From Spirochaeta africana DSM 8902 (GTDB lineage: Bacteria > Spirochaetota > Spirochaetia > DSM-27196 > DSM-8902): a DNA stretch of 64,000 bases. The position numbers were made by a program, and so were the translations under genes. The stretch covers positions 2,747,501-2,811,500 of the forward strand of contig NC_017098.1 in assembly GCF_000242595.2 (NCBI RefSeq), written 5' to 3'. The notes beneath the pieces are model-generated. The model worked only from the letters and a program-made list of their open reading frames with translations, was not told the origin of the DNA and did no database searches. Of this stretch, positions 41,841 through 50,598 are shown piece after piece (the stretch's first letter is position 1; each line of letters begins with the position of its first letter).

Positions 41841-43391
41841 CTACTCGCCCTTCACGTAGATCTGCATCAGCTGTACAAAGTAATACATCTTGGCGTAAGC
41901 AGCCTTCATCCGCTCATCTATCGGCTCTTCCGAGGCAGACTCCACCTCGCGCCAGTTCAGGATCAGCGGGTCATCCTTGGTCGTGTAGTCCTCGATAACA
42001 CTCTTGAGCCCCTTGCCGAGCTGGATAAGGTTCTGGGATGCGTGCGCAATATAGTGTTTGGCCTTTTTGTTAATCTCGTCCAGCAGCTGACGCAGCAGCT
42101 TGGCAGTGGCGGGATCCTTCTCCACCACCTTCCCCATCGCTTTTTTGAGCTTCATGCCAAGTTCGCCCTCTTCTGCCAGGGATTCATCAAACGCAATCAC
42201 CTTCTGGCTCACGTCCATGACCTCGTGGAAAGCGGCCGACAGCTGATTCGACATCATCTGCGACGACCACTGGCCGCGTATTACCAGCAGATCATGCAGC
42301 TCACGGATATCCCGCTTGAAGTAATCAATCAGGAAGGCCTTCAGGTAGTTCATCGGTGCGGTGTGCACAAAACCGCCCATCATGCGTTTGCTGAACATCA
42401 TGTTGGCCTTTTCGGTGTAGTGCTTGGTCCGATGGATAGCGGTAGTGCCAAAGACCTTCTGCACCAGCTGTTCAACCTTGCTGTTGCGCTGCTCCTGCAG
42501 GATCTTCTGGATCGTGATCTCTGTCTGGGATTTCAGTTTATTCAGATACGGCTCGACAATCTTTTCCACCGAGGCTTTTTTTAGCGGGGCAAAATCAGGA
42601 TCCTTGCCGGCGTGTTGCACAATCTGGACCAGCACGCCGGACTTGCGCACCGCGGACAGCTGACCGAGCAGCTTTTTCCATTTGCTGCGGTCCACCAGCT
42701 CCACACCCCGGTACTGGGTCAAGACGTCAAATACCTTGTCCCAGTCACCGTCTATCGGCATAACCTGCAGGACATCGACAAACTCCTTCAGATCATCGAC
42801 AACATACTCGGCATTAATCGAGTCGAATTTGGGGCTGTACGAGATATTGTGTTCCTGGATAGCCGAGTCAAACTTCTTGAGGAGGAAATAGTAGTCAAAT
42901 CGCACCAGCTCGATGAATGCCGACACCAGAAAGTAGGTCTGCTGAATATCTCGCACCATTGCCCCATCGAAGGCACCAAAAAAGGTGATGATGTTGTCCT
43001 TCATGATCGATGCCACCTTCTTGGTGTCATGCTTCTGGGTAAGCTCGCGGATTGACTGCTCGCTGAAGGCCTCCAGCAGCTCAAGCAGATCTTTGCTGAG
43101 GTAGGACTCGATCACAATCGACTTGATCGCCTGGGAACTCTCCGCCCCCTGCAGAATCTGCTGGGCCGGTGAGAGCAGCTTGTAGATCTCGAAAAACAGT
43201 TTGGCCAGCCCCGGCTGCGCCTCTGCGGTACGAACCTTGTAGAATTTGTACTTCTGTTTGTTCAGGCTTTTGCCCAGCTGCTTGAGTTTGCGCTTTTTTA
43301 TGCGTTCGGGATCGCTGTCACCGTTAAAAAACGAAAACAGCCTATCCAGCAGCGAAATGGCCCCACCATCCGAGGCTGCAGGTTCTTCCAT
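41841..43391 (-). CDS. Large conserved spirochaetal protein (resembles DUF5312)
   Basis: 516-residue cytoplasmic protein, basic at the N-terminus (KKRKLKQLGKSLNKQKYKFYK) and helical throughout, with no signal peptide or membrane helix. From memory it resembles proteins conserved across spirochaetes and annotated DUF5312; I cannot verify that here, and the function is unknown. No catalytic motif is visible. Long charged helices (LLRQLLDEINKKAKHY, YLNKLKSQTEITIQKILQE) suggest a structural or scaffolding protein. It has the clearest leaderless promoter in the window and stands alone between convergent ogt and the divergent aminotransferase. Confidence 0.78.
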   Translation of the reverse strand: MEEPAASDGGAISLLDRLFSFFNGDSDPERIKKRKLKQLGKSLNKQKYKFYKVRTAEAQPGLAKLFFEIYKLLSPAQQILQGAESSQAIKSIVIESYLSKDLLELLEAFSEQSIRELTQKHDTKKVASIMKDNIITFFGAFDGAMVRDIQQTYFLVSAFIELVRFDYYFLLKKFDSAIQEHNISYSPKFDSINAEYVVDDLKEFVDVLQVMPIDGDWDKVFDVLTQYRGVELVDRSKWKKLLGQLSAVRKSGVLVQIVQHAGKDPDFAPLKKASVEKIVEPYLNKLKSQTEITIQKILQEQRNSKVEQLVQKVFGTTAIHRTKHYTEKANMMFSKRMMGGFVHTAPMNYLKAFLIDYFKRDIRELHDLLVIRGQWSSQMMSNQLSAAFHEVMDVSQKVIAFDESLAEEGELGMKLKKAMGKVVEKDPATAKLLRQLLDEINKKAKHYIAHASQNLIQLGKGLKSVIEDYTTKDDPLILNWREVESASEEPIDERMKAAYAKMYYFVQLMQIYVKGE

Positions 43392-43397
43392 AGGAAA

Positions 43398-43426
43398 AAC
43401 CTACGCCATATCGTACCGGTTGTCAA
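43398..43426 (-). promoter_or_regulatory. Consensus leaderless promoter of the spirochaetal protein gene
   Basis: TTGACA (43421-43426, perfect), a 17-base spacer and TAGGTT (43398-43403), then six bases to the ATG at 43391. Transcription should begin on the A of the start codon. Confidence 0.7.
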
Positions 43427-43448
43427 TTCAATGCGGCTGCGCTATGCT
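43420..43448 (+). promoter_or_regulatory. Promoter of the aminotransferase gene (with leader)
   Basis: TTGTCA (43420-43425), a 17-base spacer and TATGCT (43443-43448). Its -35 shares five bases with the minus-strand TTGACA. The ATG at 43431 lies inside this promoter, which argues for the GTG start at 43467. Confidence 0.62.
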
Positions 43449-43466
43449 GTGGTGCGGAGGACACCA

Positions 43467-44765
43467 GTGCATCCAGCAGCAGACCAATTGAATCAGCGCC
43501 TTTCCGGCACCGTAGTTCGACGCATGCTCTCCCGCCTTGGCGAGCAGATGTTTTTTCCCCGCGGCATTGTTGCCCAGGCAGCCGAGGCTGCTGCACAGGC
43601 CGATCGGTTCGATGCAACCGTTGGCATGGCCTACAGCCAGGGCGAGCCGATCATGCTGAACAGTATTCGAGAAGCGGTACCCGGCATTCCCCCCAAACAG
43701 TCGGTGGGCTACAGCCCGACCCCCGGCAATGCCAGACTGCGCCAGCGCTGGAAAGAGGAGATGATTCGCAAGAATCCCCGCCTGGAAGGAGCCGCCACCT
43801 CGCTGCCTATGGTTACACCGGGGCTGACCAACGGCCTGTGCCACACTGCCGATCTTTTCTGTGATCCGGGTGATGTCCTTATCCTTCCGGATATGTACTG
43901 GGGGAACTATAACCTCCTGTTCGGGGTTCGCCACGGGGTGCAGATCGTTACCTATCCGTTTTTTGACCGCAGCGGTGGATTCAACACCGACGGGCTGCGC
44001 GAAGCAATCTCGCAGCACAGCGGTCCTCGCGGAGTACGGGTGCTGCTGAATTTTCCGAACAACCCGACCGGTTATGCCCCCAGCACCGCCGAGGCAGCAG
44101 CAATCCTGCAGGTGCTGGTCGGTGCGGCCGATCACACCGACATCATGCTGATCTGCGACGATGCCTATTTCGGGCTGTTCTACGATGACGACATCGAGAC
44201 CGAGTCCATGTTTTCCCTTGCCGCCGCGGCCCATCCCAACCTGCTGACGGTAAAGATTGATGGCGCAACCAAGGAAGACTATGTGTGGGGCTTTCGTATC
44301 GGGTTTATCACCATTGCTGCGGCCGGCCTTGAGGCGGATCATTTTGCCGCCTGGGACGATAAACTGACCGGTTCAATCCGGTCCAACGTATCCAACGGCA
44401 ACACCCTGGGGCAGAGTCTGCTGCTCCAGGCCATGAACCAGCCGGATTACCATCAGGAAAAACAGCGTATTGCCAGTGAACTGCGGCATCGTTATCAGAT
44501 CGTACGCGACATCGTTTCCCGGGAGCCGTACAGTCAGCCGGATTTTCCGCTGCAGCCGATGCCGTTCAACTCCGGATATTTTATGGCTTTTCGCTGCACC
44601 AACGGCAGGGCCGAGGAAATTCGCACCCGCTTGCTGAGCAAAGGCATCGGGGTAATTGCATTTGGCGACCATCTCGTACGGGTAGCCTATGCCGGAGTGG
44701 ATCCGGAATCACTGCCGGAGCTGTACGCAATCATCGCCTCAGTTGCGCGCGAAACCATGGAGTAG
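43467..44765 (+). CDS. PLP-dependent aminotransferase, class I/II
   Basis: 432-residue fold-type I aminotransferase. LNFPNNPTGY near residue 190 holds the PLP-ring asparagine, CDDAYFGLFY near 230 the aspartate and tyrosine, and DGATKEDYVWGFRIGF near 270 the Schiff-base lysine. HLVRVAYAG near the C-terminus holds the carboxylate-binding arginine. The amino-acid substrate cannot be assigned. I chose the GTG at 43467 because GGAGG lies six bases upstream and because the only earlier ATG (43431) falls within the promoter. The next gene begins three bases after its stop, so the two are probably co-transcribed. Confidence 0.88.
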   Translation: MHPAADQLNQRLSGTVVRRMLSRLGEQMFFPRGIVAQAAEAAAQADRFDATVGMAYSQGEPIMLNSIREAVPGIPPKQSVGYSPTPGNARLRQRWKEEMIRKNPRLEGAATSLPMVTPGLTNGLCHTADLFCDPGDVLILPDMYWGNYNLLFGVRHGVQIVTYPFFDRSGGFNTDGLREAISQHSGPRGVRVLLNFPNNPTGYAPSTAEAAAILQVLVGAADHTDIMLICDDAYFGLFYDDDIETESMFSLAAAAHPNLLTVKIDGATKEDYVWGFRIGFITIAAAGLEADHFAAWDDKLTGSIRSNVSNGNTLGQSLLLQAMNQPDYHQEKQRIASELRHRYQIVRDIVSREPYSQPDFPLQPMPFNSGYFMAFRCTNGRAEEIRTRLLSKGIGVIAFGDHLVRVAYAGVDPESLPELYAIIASVARETME

Positions 44766-44768
44766 GGT

Positions 44769-46043
44769 ATGCCGCCAATTCCAGCCTGCATCCCGGCCAG
44801 CCAGAGGCCACCCCGGGTTCGCCTGATTCCAGTATTGTGCTGCCTGGTCACCCTGGCGGTGGTTCTGCTGCTTGGCGGCTGCGGTCGCCCGCGGGGAGAG
44901 GTTCGGGTACTGACCGCCGAACCGATCCTGTATGTCTATGCCGAGTACTTTAACGCCCAGCAGGACGACATTTACATCGATGTTGCCTATGCCGAAAACC
45001 CGATCAGTTTTCGCAATCAGCCAGGCTCCGCGCCGGATCTGATCATCCAGCGCAATCCGGCTGGAAGCTATCAGACGGACTGGTTCCGCACCCTCGACAT
45101 CAGCCTGCATCCGGAAACATATCCCCAGCTCGCAGATCACTTTCGCAACGAAACTAAGTCCAGGATGCTGCCGCTGTCCTTTTCGCTGCCGATGATCGTC
45201 TGGCATGAGCAGCAGCCAGGGGGCAGCCTTCCCCTTACCATCGGGCTGCAGCAGCTGGCCGAGCTTACCGAAACGGCGCAGAGCAACGGACGGCTCACCC
45301 ATATCGGGTTTGCACCGGTCTGGGACAGCCGGGTGCTGCTGTGGCATCTGCGCGCACACCAGGTTGACCTGGCCTTCCGCCAGCCGGGTACCCCGGCCTG
45401 GACGCCCGAGGAAACCGCCGCAGCCGTCGACGAGGTGCGCGGCTGGATGGACGAGACCCTGGGCTCAAGGGAGGAGCTTGCCAGATTCAACGACACCTAC
45501 CTCTATATTCCCTACTATGCCCTGCTGCGCCAGGGGCGCATTGATTATCACCCCGCAGATCTGCGCGAGTTTTTCGCGCTGCCGTCCAGCCTGCGTCGCG
45601 AACTCGATTTTGCCTGGTTCGGCAGCAATGGCCGCATTCCGGTGCCTGCCTCGATTATCTACGGAGCGATACCCCGACGATCAGACAACCCCCGGGCTGC
45701 CAGACACTTCCTGGAGTGGCTGTCCCAGCCAGAGAACCAGCAGGCCCTGATCGCCTACACCCTTGATCAGCAGCTGCCGGAATTCGGTTTTTTCGGTGGG
45801 TTCTCCGCGCTGGTGGCCACCAATGAACAGACCATACCGGCTACCTTCCGGGAGATGCAGGGGAAGGCCCCGGTTGCATCCAGACTGCAGTTTCCGGCAC
45901 CGATGCCATGGTACTGGTCCAGCCTGGAATCGCAGATCCTGCTCCCCTTCCTTGTCGACTCTGTTGTGCAGGAAGAGCCCCCGGCTCCCGAGGTACTTCC
46001 TGACCGAATCGAGAGCTGGCTTTCCCGGCTTGGCATAGATTGA
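44769..46043 (+). CDS. Extracellular solute-binding lipoprotein (family 1-like)
   Basis: 424-residue lipoprotein. A long basic N-terminus leads into a hydrophobic core and the lipobox LLGGC (cysteine near residue 38). The mature protein has the layout of ABC-type sugar-binding proteins: EVRVLTAEPILYVYAEYFNAQ at the start, a hinge-region segment LPLSFSLPMIVWHEQ, and a C-terminal ARHFLEWLSQPENQQALIAY, the typical closing helix. No permease genes are adjacent. GGAG six bases before the ATG is the ribosome site. The ugpC-type ATPase follows, but from its own promoter. The ligand is unknown. Confidence 0.78.
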   Translation: MPPIPACIPASQRPPRVRLIPVLCCLVTLAVVLLLGGCGRPRGEVRVLTAEPILYVYAEYFNAQQDDIYIDVAYAENPISFRNQPGSAPDLIIQRNPAGSYQTDWFRTLDISLHPETYPQLADHFRNETKSRMLPLSFSLPMIVWHEQQPGGSLPLTIGLQQLAELTETAQSNGRLTHIGFAPVWDSRVLLWHLRAHQVDLAFRQPGTPAWTPEETAAAVDEVRGWMDETLGSREELARFNDTYLYIPYYALLRQGRIDYHPADLREFFALPSSLRRELDFAWFGSNGRIPVPASIIYGAIPRRSDNPRAARHFLEWLSQPENQQALIAYTLDQQLPEFGFFGGFSALVATNEQTIPATFREMQGKAPVASRLQFPAPMPWYWSSLESQILLPFLVDSVVQEEPPAPEVLPDRIESWLSRLGID

Positions 46044-46064
46044 CACCACCGCCCCGGTTTTTGT

Positions 46065-46093
46065 TTGACAGGCAGGAAATTCCGGCATACCAT
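46065..46093 (+). promoter_or_regulatory. Promoter of the ugpC-type ATPase gene
   Basis: A perfect TTGACA (46065-46070), a 17-base spacer and TACCAT (46088-46093). A leader of about 27 bases carries GGAGG before the ATG at 46127. Confidence 0.65.
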
Positions 46094-46126
46094 AGAGGCA
46101 TAATATAACCCTATATGGAGGTACCT

Positions 46127-47230
46127 ATGGCCACAGTTGAGCTCAAGAATCTGAGCAAGGTCTATGAAGGCGGCGTTAAAGCCGTTAAGGAAGCAAACTT
46201 CGTTATCAACGACAAAGAGTTTGTTGTTCTCGTTGGTCCGTCCGGGTGTGGTAAAACCACTACCCTGCGCATGGTTGCCGGTCTGGAAGAGATTTCCGGT
46301 GGTGAGCTGCGCATCGACGGGGAACTGGTAAACGAAAAACCCCCGAAAGATCGTGACATCGCGATGGTTTTCCAGAACTACGCCCTGTATCCGCACATGA
46401 GTGTGTACGACAACATGGCGTTTGGTCTGAAGATCCGCAAATACAACAAGGAAGAGATCAAGAAGCGTGTCGATGAAGCTGCCCGTATCCTGGATATCGG
46501 CGAACTGCTGGATCGCAAGCCGAAGGCCCTGTCCGGTGGTCAGCGACAGCGTGTAGCCGTCGGTCGTGCAATTGTGCGTAAGCCCAAGGTATTCCTGTTC
46601 GATGAGCCCCTGTCCAACCTGGACGCCAAGCTCCGCGTTCAGATGCGCGCCGAGGTCAGCGCCCTGCACACCCGCCTGCAGGCAACCATGATCTATGTTA
46701 CCCACGACCAGGTCGAAGCTATGACCATGGGTGACAAGATCGTTGTTATGAAAGACGGCCTGATCCAGCAGATCGGTGACCCGCTCACCCTGTACAACAA
46801 GCCGGTTAACCGCTTTGTTGCCGGTTTCATCGGCTCTCCTCCGATGAACTTCATGACCGTAAAGGTTACTGAGGAAGGCGGCAAGATCAAGCTGACCGAG
46901 GGTAACTTCTCGGTAATCCTGAAAGGCGCCAAGGCTGATCAGGCCAAGCCCTATGTAGGTCAGGAGCTGATTATGGGTATCCGACCGGAGGACCTGGAGT
47001 ACAATGCCAGCGCACCGGACGAAGACTGTATCCGTGCCAATGTAGAGGTTATCGAGCCGCTGGGTGCCGAGACCCATGTCTACGTCAACACCGGGTCGCA
47101 TACCATCATTGCACGAACCGCACCGACACTGAAGTACGACATCGGCGACGAGCTGCGCTTTGTGCCCAACATGGAGCGCATGGTACTGTTCGATATCGCT
47201 ACCGAAGAATCACTGGATGCCAAGAGCTGA
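46127..47230 (+). CDS. ugpC: Sugar ABC transporter ATPase, UgpC/MsmK/MalK type
   Basis: 367-residue ATPase for carbohydrate importers. Walker A is GPSGCGKTT near residue 37, the Q-loop is VFQNYALYPHMSV, the signature is [15 protein letters not shown], Walker B is VFLFDEPLSNLDAK and the switch is THDQVEAMTMGD. The C-terminal MalK-type regulatory domain follows from GSPPMNFM (EDLEYNAS, VEVIEPLGAETHVYV). In many bacteria one such ATPase serves several importers; with no permease nearby and its own promoter and terminator, that is likely here. Codon choice differs visibly from its neighbours, with many GTT and GGT codons, which suggests high expression. The GGAGG and ATG at 46127 set the start. 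Confidence 0.94.
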   Translation: MATVELKNLSKVYEGGVKAVKEANFVINDKEFVVLVGPSGCGKTTTLRMVAGLEEISGGELRIDGELVNEKPPKDRDIAMVFQNYALYPHMSVYDNMAFGLKIRKYNKEEIKKRVDEAARILDIGELLDRKPKALSGGQRQRVAVGRAIVRKPKVFLFDEPLSNLDAKLRVQMRAEVSALHTRLQATMIYVTHDQVEAMTMGDKIVVMKDGLIQQIGDPLTLYNKPVNRFVAGFIGSPPMNFMTVKVTEEGGKIKLTEGNFSVILKGAKADQAKPYVGQELIMGIRPEDLEYNASAPDEDCIRANVEVIEPLGAETHVYVNTGSHTIIARTAPTLKYDIGDELRFVPNMERMVLFDIATEESLDAKS

Positions 47231-47252
47231 TCAGGCTTCCAGGCAAAAAAAA

Positions 47253-47279
47253 GACCGCCAATGCTGGCGGTCTTTTTTT
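47253..47279 (+). terminator. Rho-independent terminator of the ugpC-type gene
   Basis: GACCGCCA (47253-47260), loop ATGC, TGGCGGTC (47265-47272), then an unbroken T-run to 47279. A textbook terminator. Confidence 0.95.
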
Positions 47280-47380
47280 ATGGGGATCTGTCTGCAGCGG
47301 AAGTAATCTGCGGCAGGTTGCCCGCAACACGGCTGCGGACCGTACACACCGGCCCGCGTACGCCGGCGGCGCACCTGGGT

Positions 47381-48433
47381 TCAGAACGGCAACCGTCCAT
47401 TGTTGCGCTCGGCATACAGCCGAAACACGTAGCGCAGCATGTCCAGCCGCTCCTGCAGCACCGCTGCATCCCGATCAAACTCGGTAAAAAACTCGCGTGG
47501 ATCCGACTCCTGAAAGTCCGCCAGATCCAGCTGGTGGCGTAATTCAGCGGTGCGGTAGTACAACCGCTCGAATATAACCATATGTGCGGCCATGCGCATC
47601 AGCGGCCCGGCAACAGCAGATTTCTGCTGCATCTGCTCCATGGTAGAGGATTGTCTTCCCTGCCTGTCCTCGAGTATCCAGCGGTCGATAATATCCTCAT
47701 GCGTCATCAGCTCCTCGTATCGCTGCAGGAACTCGTCGCGCGCAGCCCGATAGCGCCGGGAAAAATCTGCTACTGCTGCCTCGGGATTCGCCCGCAGGGC
47801 CTCCAGCCGCTGCTCTCGCCACCGGGTTCGGAAATCATGCTCCTGCCCGGCTGCCAGGGCAACCGCCCGAAAACCGTTTACCACGGTAAACTCCACTGCC
47901 TGGCCCGGCACCGCCATCGCGGTGGCGCCGTCTTCAGCGCGCACCTCGACACGACCGCTGCCGGTGGTAACCAGATACTCCCCCTGACCGGCAGTGTCGA
48001 TGGTAAAATCGGTCCCCCGGACACCCATCACCGCTCCAGAGGTCCGTACCGAGAAACTGCGGCCCCGGGGTATGCGATCCACCGAAAAGCTGCTGCTGCC
48101 GCGCAGCAGATGCACCGTTGATTCACGCCGGCCCTGATCAAATGCCAGGTAAAACTCGCTCTCCGGCTGAACCGTAACCCGCCCTTCCATTCCGGTATGC
48201 GCCAGCAGTGAAAACTCGATCACGGAGGATTGATCGGTACGAATATGGTCCAGGTTATACAGGGAAAAGCCGAAGTCCACCGTGTCGGTTATGGGGCGTC
48301 CCCCGCGCACTATCCCGGGCTGCCCTTCCAGGTAAGCTACAGAACCTACCGGCTCGTCAGCTGCCGCCCCTGCAGCAGCCAACAGCATTACAACCAGAAC
48401 GGTCAGCAACCTGTTAATCATCCTGTTATGCAC
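47381..48433 (-). CDS. Secreted FecR-domain protein
   Basis: 350-residue exported protein. A hydrophobic signal peptide (LLTVLVVMLLAAAGAAADE) is followed by a FecR domain at about 25-190: VGSVAYLEGQPGIVRGG, DHIRTDQSSVIEF, GRSFSVRTSGAVMGVRGTDFTID, LVTTGSGRVEV. The remaining 150 residues are helical and charged, probably a coiled coil. In TonB systems FecR regulates a sigma factor, but in spirochaetes such domains usually occur in free periplasmic proteins of unknown role. I chose the GTG at 48433: GGGAGG lies exactly six bases upstream, while the in-frame ATG at 48421 has only a poorly placed site. This start overlaps the previous gene by eight bases. Confidence 0.8.
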   Translation of the reverse strand: MHNRMINRLLTVLVVMLLAAAGAAADEPVGSVAYLEGQPGIVRGGRPITDTVDFGFSLYNLDHIRTDQSSVIEFSLLAHTGMEGRVTVQPESEFYLAFDQGRRESTVHLLRGSSSFSVDRIPRGRSFSVRTSGAVMGVRGTDFTIDTAGQGEYLVTTGSGRVEVRAEDGATAMAVPGQAVEFTVVNGFRAVALAAGQEHDFRTRWREQRLEALRANPEAAVADFSRRYRAARDEFLQRYEELMTHEDIIDRWILEDRQGRQSSTMEQMQQKSAVAGPLMRMAAHMVIFERLYYRTAELRHQLDLADFQESDPREFFTEFDRDAAVLQERLDMLRYVFRLYAERNNGRLPF

Positions 48434-49493
48434 CACGCACCTCCCTTCTTTCGCTAAATATAGCATGGATTCGAGGAATTTCTGTGGGCAGAGCGCCAAA
48501 AACCTGGCGCCAGACCGCATCGCTTTCCATACATAAATACACCGGGTATGCAGGCCCGAGCTCCTCCGCCACCGCACGATACATCTCGGTGCGCAGCGGC
48601 TGCAGATAGCGCAGCTTGCCATCCTGCGATGGCACAAACTCGTCATAGAGATACGGGCGATCGGCGATCTTCTTTCGCAATCCAGGGGTAAACCGCACCG
48701 ACCCCAGGCTTATCCAGGCTACCCTGGCAGGATCGAACTGCCGCAGGCGCGCTGCAAGCTCACGGTACTCCTGTTCCCAGCCGGCAATACGGATCATGGG
48801 GTCAAAATGGAATGCGACCTGATACCCCGCGTCGATTGCCGCTGCAGCCGCCTTTAGGCGCCGCTGCAGCGACACTGCGGTCCCCTCCTCGGCCCGGATT
48901 ACCGTGGGGGGATTCACCGAGAAACCGATCACCGCCCGGCCCTTCGGCTGGATATCCAGTAAATGGTACACAAAATCCGTTTTGGTTTTCATCTCGAACT
49001 GAACATTCGGCAGCTCGGCCGTTGCCCGAATGATCGCGGACGAAAGCCCGGTCAGCGGGTCCAGCTGCAGTGAGTCCCCCACCTCGCCGGTTCCCACCCG
49101 CAACACCCGGCGGCGCGCCGCCTCGGCCCGGATGGCCTCAATAGACGGTGCGGGGTCAACCTGCACCACCAGCGGACTGAAGTTCAGATAGCTTTGCATT
49201 ATGCAGTAGCTGCAGCCCAGGCTGCAGCCGATAAAGGCGTCCAGGGTATAGTAGTTACAGCACTGGTGATGCCGGGTGCCGGGGCACGGCGTCAGCGGTT
49301 CCCCGCGTACGGTTTGCAGCAGCAGGGAACGCTGATTGCGATACTCGGCCGGTATATCATCTGCCGAAGCCACACAGCTCCAGGGCAGATCACCAAGCTG
49401 CTCGGCCACATGGCGAAAAGCCGAAAAATTCTCCGCCTCCGGGGTGAAATACACCCGATCGATGATGCTCCTATAGTAGGTCGAGGTACTCAT
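48426..49493 (-). CDS. Spore-photoproduct-lyase-like radical SAM protein
   Basis: 355-residue protein of the SPL family. DAFIGCSLGCSYCIMQSYL near residue 85 contains the CxxxCxxC iron-sulfur motif, and the following RVGTGEVGDSL, FEMKTKTDFV and AFHFDPMI segments match the SPL barrel. True SPL repairs the UV thymine dimer of spores. This lineage is not expected to sporulate, so the enzyme may repair another lesion or act on another substrate. GGGAGAA before the ATG at 49493 fixes the start. The start overlaps the ParB-like gene by 23 bases and the stop overlaps fecR by eight, so all three are translationally linked. Confidence 0.86.
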   Translation of the reverse strand: MSTSTYYRSIIDRVYFTPEAENFSAFRHVAEQLGDLPWSCVASADDIPAEYRNQRSLLLQTVRGEPLTPCPGTRHHQCCNYYTLDAFIGCSLGCSYCIMQSYLNFSPLVVQVDPAPSIEAIRAEAARRRVLRVGTGEVGDSLQLDPLTGLSSAIIRATAELPNVQFEMKTKTDFVYHLLDIQPKGRAVIGFSVNPPTVIRAEEGTAVSLQRRLKAAAAAIDAGYQVAFHFDPMIRIAGWEQEYRELAARLRQFDPARVAWISLGSVRFTPGLRKKIADRPYLYDEFVPSQDGKLRYLQPLRTEMYRAVAEELGPAYPVYLCMESDAVWRQVFGALPTEIPRIHAIFSERREVRGA

Positions 49494-50409
49494 GTATTCT
49501 CCCGTGCAGACTGTCCAGACGCTGCAGGATCTCCCGAAACTCATCCGGGGTGCGCACCTTGCACACCAGCGTCACGCTGTCACCCTCAAGGTTGTGCGGC
49601 AGCTGGACCTCCATACGCAGCCCGGCGGAATCACGCTGGTTCAGTTCAGCTGCCCTCTGCTGACGCCGTGAAAGCTCAGGATACCGAAGCTGCTGCAGCT
49701 CCGCTGCGGGATCGGGTGCCGCAACTATCTCTGCGGCCAGGATACCGGCCTGCTCGTCGCCCAACTCATCCCGCAGGCAGATCTCGGCCAGTCTGGACAA
49801 AATAATGCGCCGGGCACTGAATCCAAGTTCGGCATTCAACACGGTACGCACGGCACTCGACGGCAGCCCGGCGGCTGCGGCGGCGGTACGCACATCGACC
49901 TTGCCGGTGGCGGCACCGGCGCGCAATACAGTCGGGAGTTCCCGATACTGCGCCAGATGGGCACGAAAGCTCCCCTTGCGCTGCACCAGGGGATCGATGC
50001 GACGCTTGTCTGCCTCTGCCAGCTCCAGTTCGGTCATCAGGTCATCCAGGCGATCCATCTCGGCAAAGCTGTAGCTGTCGGTACGGTTTTCGCGTCGCAG
50101 TACCCGCAGCAGCACTTCCGCAGGCGGCAGACTGCCCAGCTCCAGTACCGGCAGCATGGCAGAACCTTCCTGCGCCGCTTCTATCAGACTGAATCCCCAT
50201 ACCACCGCCCCCTGGCTGCACAGCACCGGTGGACAGCCGAGATCAAGGGCAGGAGGGTTCCCGGCATCGAATATATTGAACCTGGCGTCGCCGCTGGTAC
50301 GGGTCTTCTCCTGCAGATCGGCTGCGGTACACAGCTGCAGGGGACAGGCATCGGATGTTGCGTTCATATCCGTTCTTTGTACGCGGGGATACAGCCTCCT
50401 GTCAATCAT
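49471..50409 (-). CDS. ParB-like protein coupled to the SPL-like gene
   Basis: About 312 residues, no signal peptide. The layout suggests ParB: an N-terminal part with PVLCSQGAVVWGFSLIEAAQEG and LPVLELGSLPPAEVLLRVLRRENRTDSYSFAEMDRL, then helices including a likely helix-turn-helix (DVRTAAAAAGLPSSAVRTVL), and a C-terminal basic part. I cannot confirm nuclease or CTPase residues. It could regulate or guide the repair enzyme encoded next. The start is uncertain: 50409 has GGAGG but only three bases of spacing, while 50367 (298 residues) has no clear site. The last 23 bases overlap the SPL-like gene. Confidence 0.65.
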   Translation of the reverse strand: MIDRRLYPRVQRTDMNATSDACPLQLCTAADLQEKTRTSGDARFNIFDAGNPPALDLGCPPVLCSQGAVVWGFSLIEAAQEGSAMLPVLELGSLPPAEVLLRVLRRENRTDSYSFAEMDRLDDLMTELELAEADKRRIDPLVQRKGSFRAHLAQYRELPTVLRAGAATGKVDVRTAAAAAGLPSSAVRTVLNAELGFSARRIILSRLAEICLRDELGDEQAGILAAEIVAAPDPAAELQQLRYPELSRRQQRAAELNQRDSAGLRMEVQLPHNLEGDSVTLVCKVRTPDEFREILQRLDSLHGRIHEYLDLL

Positions 50410-50563
50410 CCACCTCCCTGCCGCGAGCCCTCCGACCGGTGTCGTCGCACGCCTTCCGACCGGTGGCATCGCTGCACCTTCCCGGCAGCATCCATCCCGG
50501 CAGCAGCGCCACTCAAGTCGTGTCGTCATCCAGGTAGTGCTGCCCCGTGATTCCGCCACCATA

Positions 50564-50592
50564 TTGACAGTTCGCGGCGGCTTCCATAGGAT
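50564..50592 (+). promoter_or_regulatory. hom: Consensus leaderless promoter of homoserine dehydrogenase
   Basis: A perfect TTGACA (50564-50569), a 17-base spacer and TAGGAT (50587-50592), then six bases to the ATG at 50599. With no leader there is no room for a threonine or methionine attenuator. Confidence 0.7.
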
Positions 50593-50598
50593 GGGGCC

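Noticed and set aside
50410-50563. A small gene or structured RNA between the ParB-like gene and hom
   Set aside because: Only imperfect short repeats (TCCGACCGGTG twice, CCCGGCAGCA twice) are seen, with no start signal, stable long stem or terminator.
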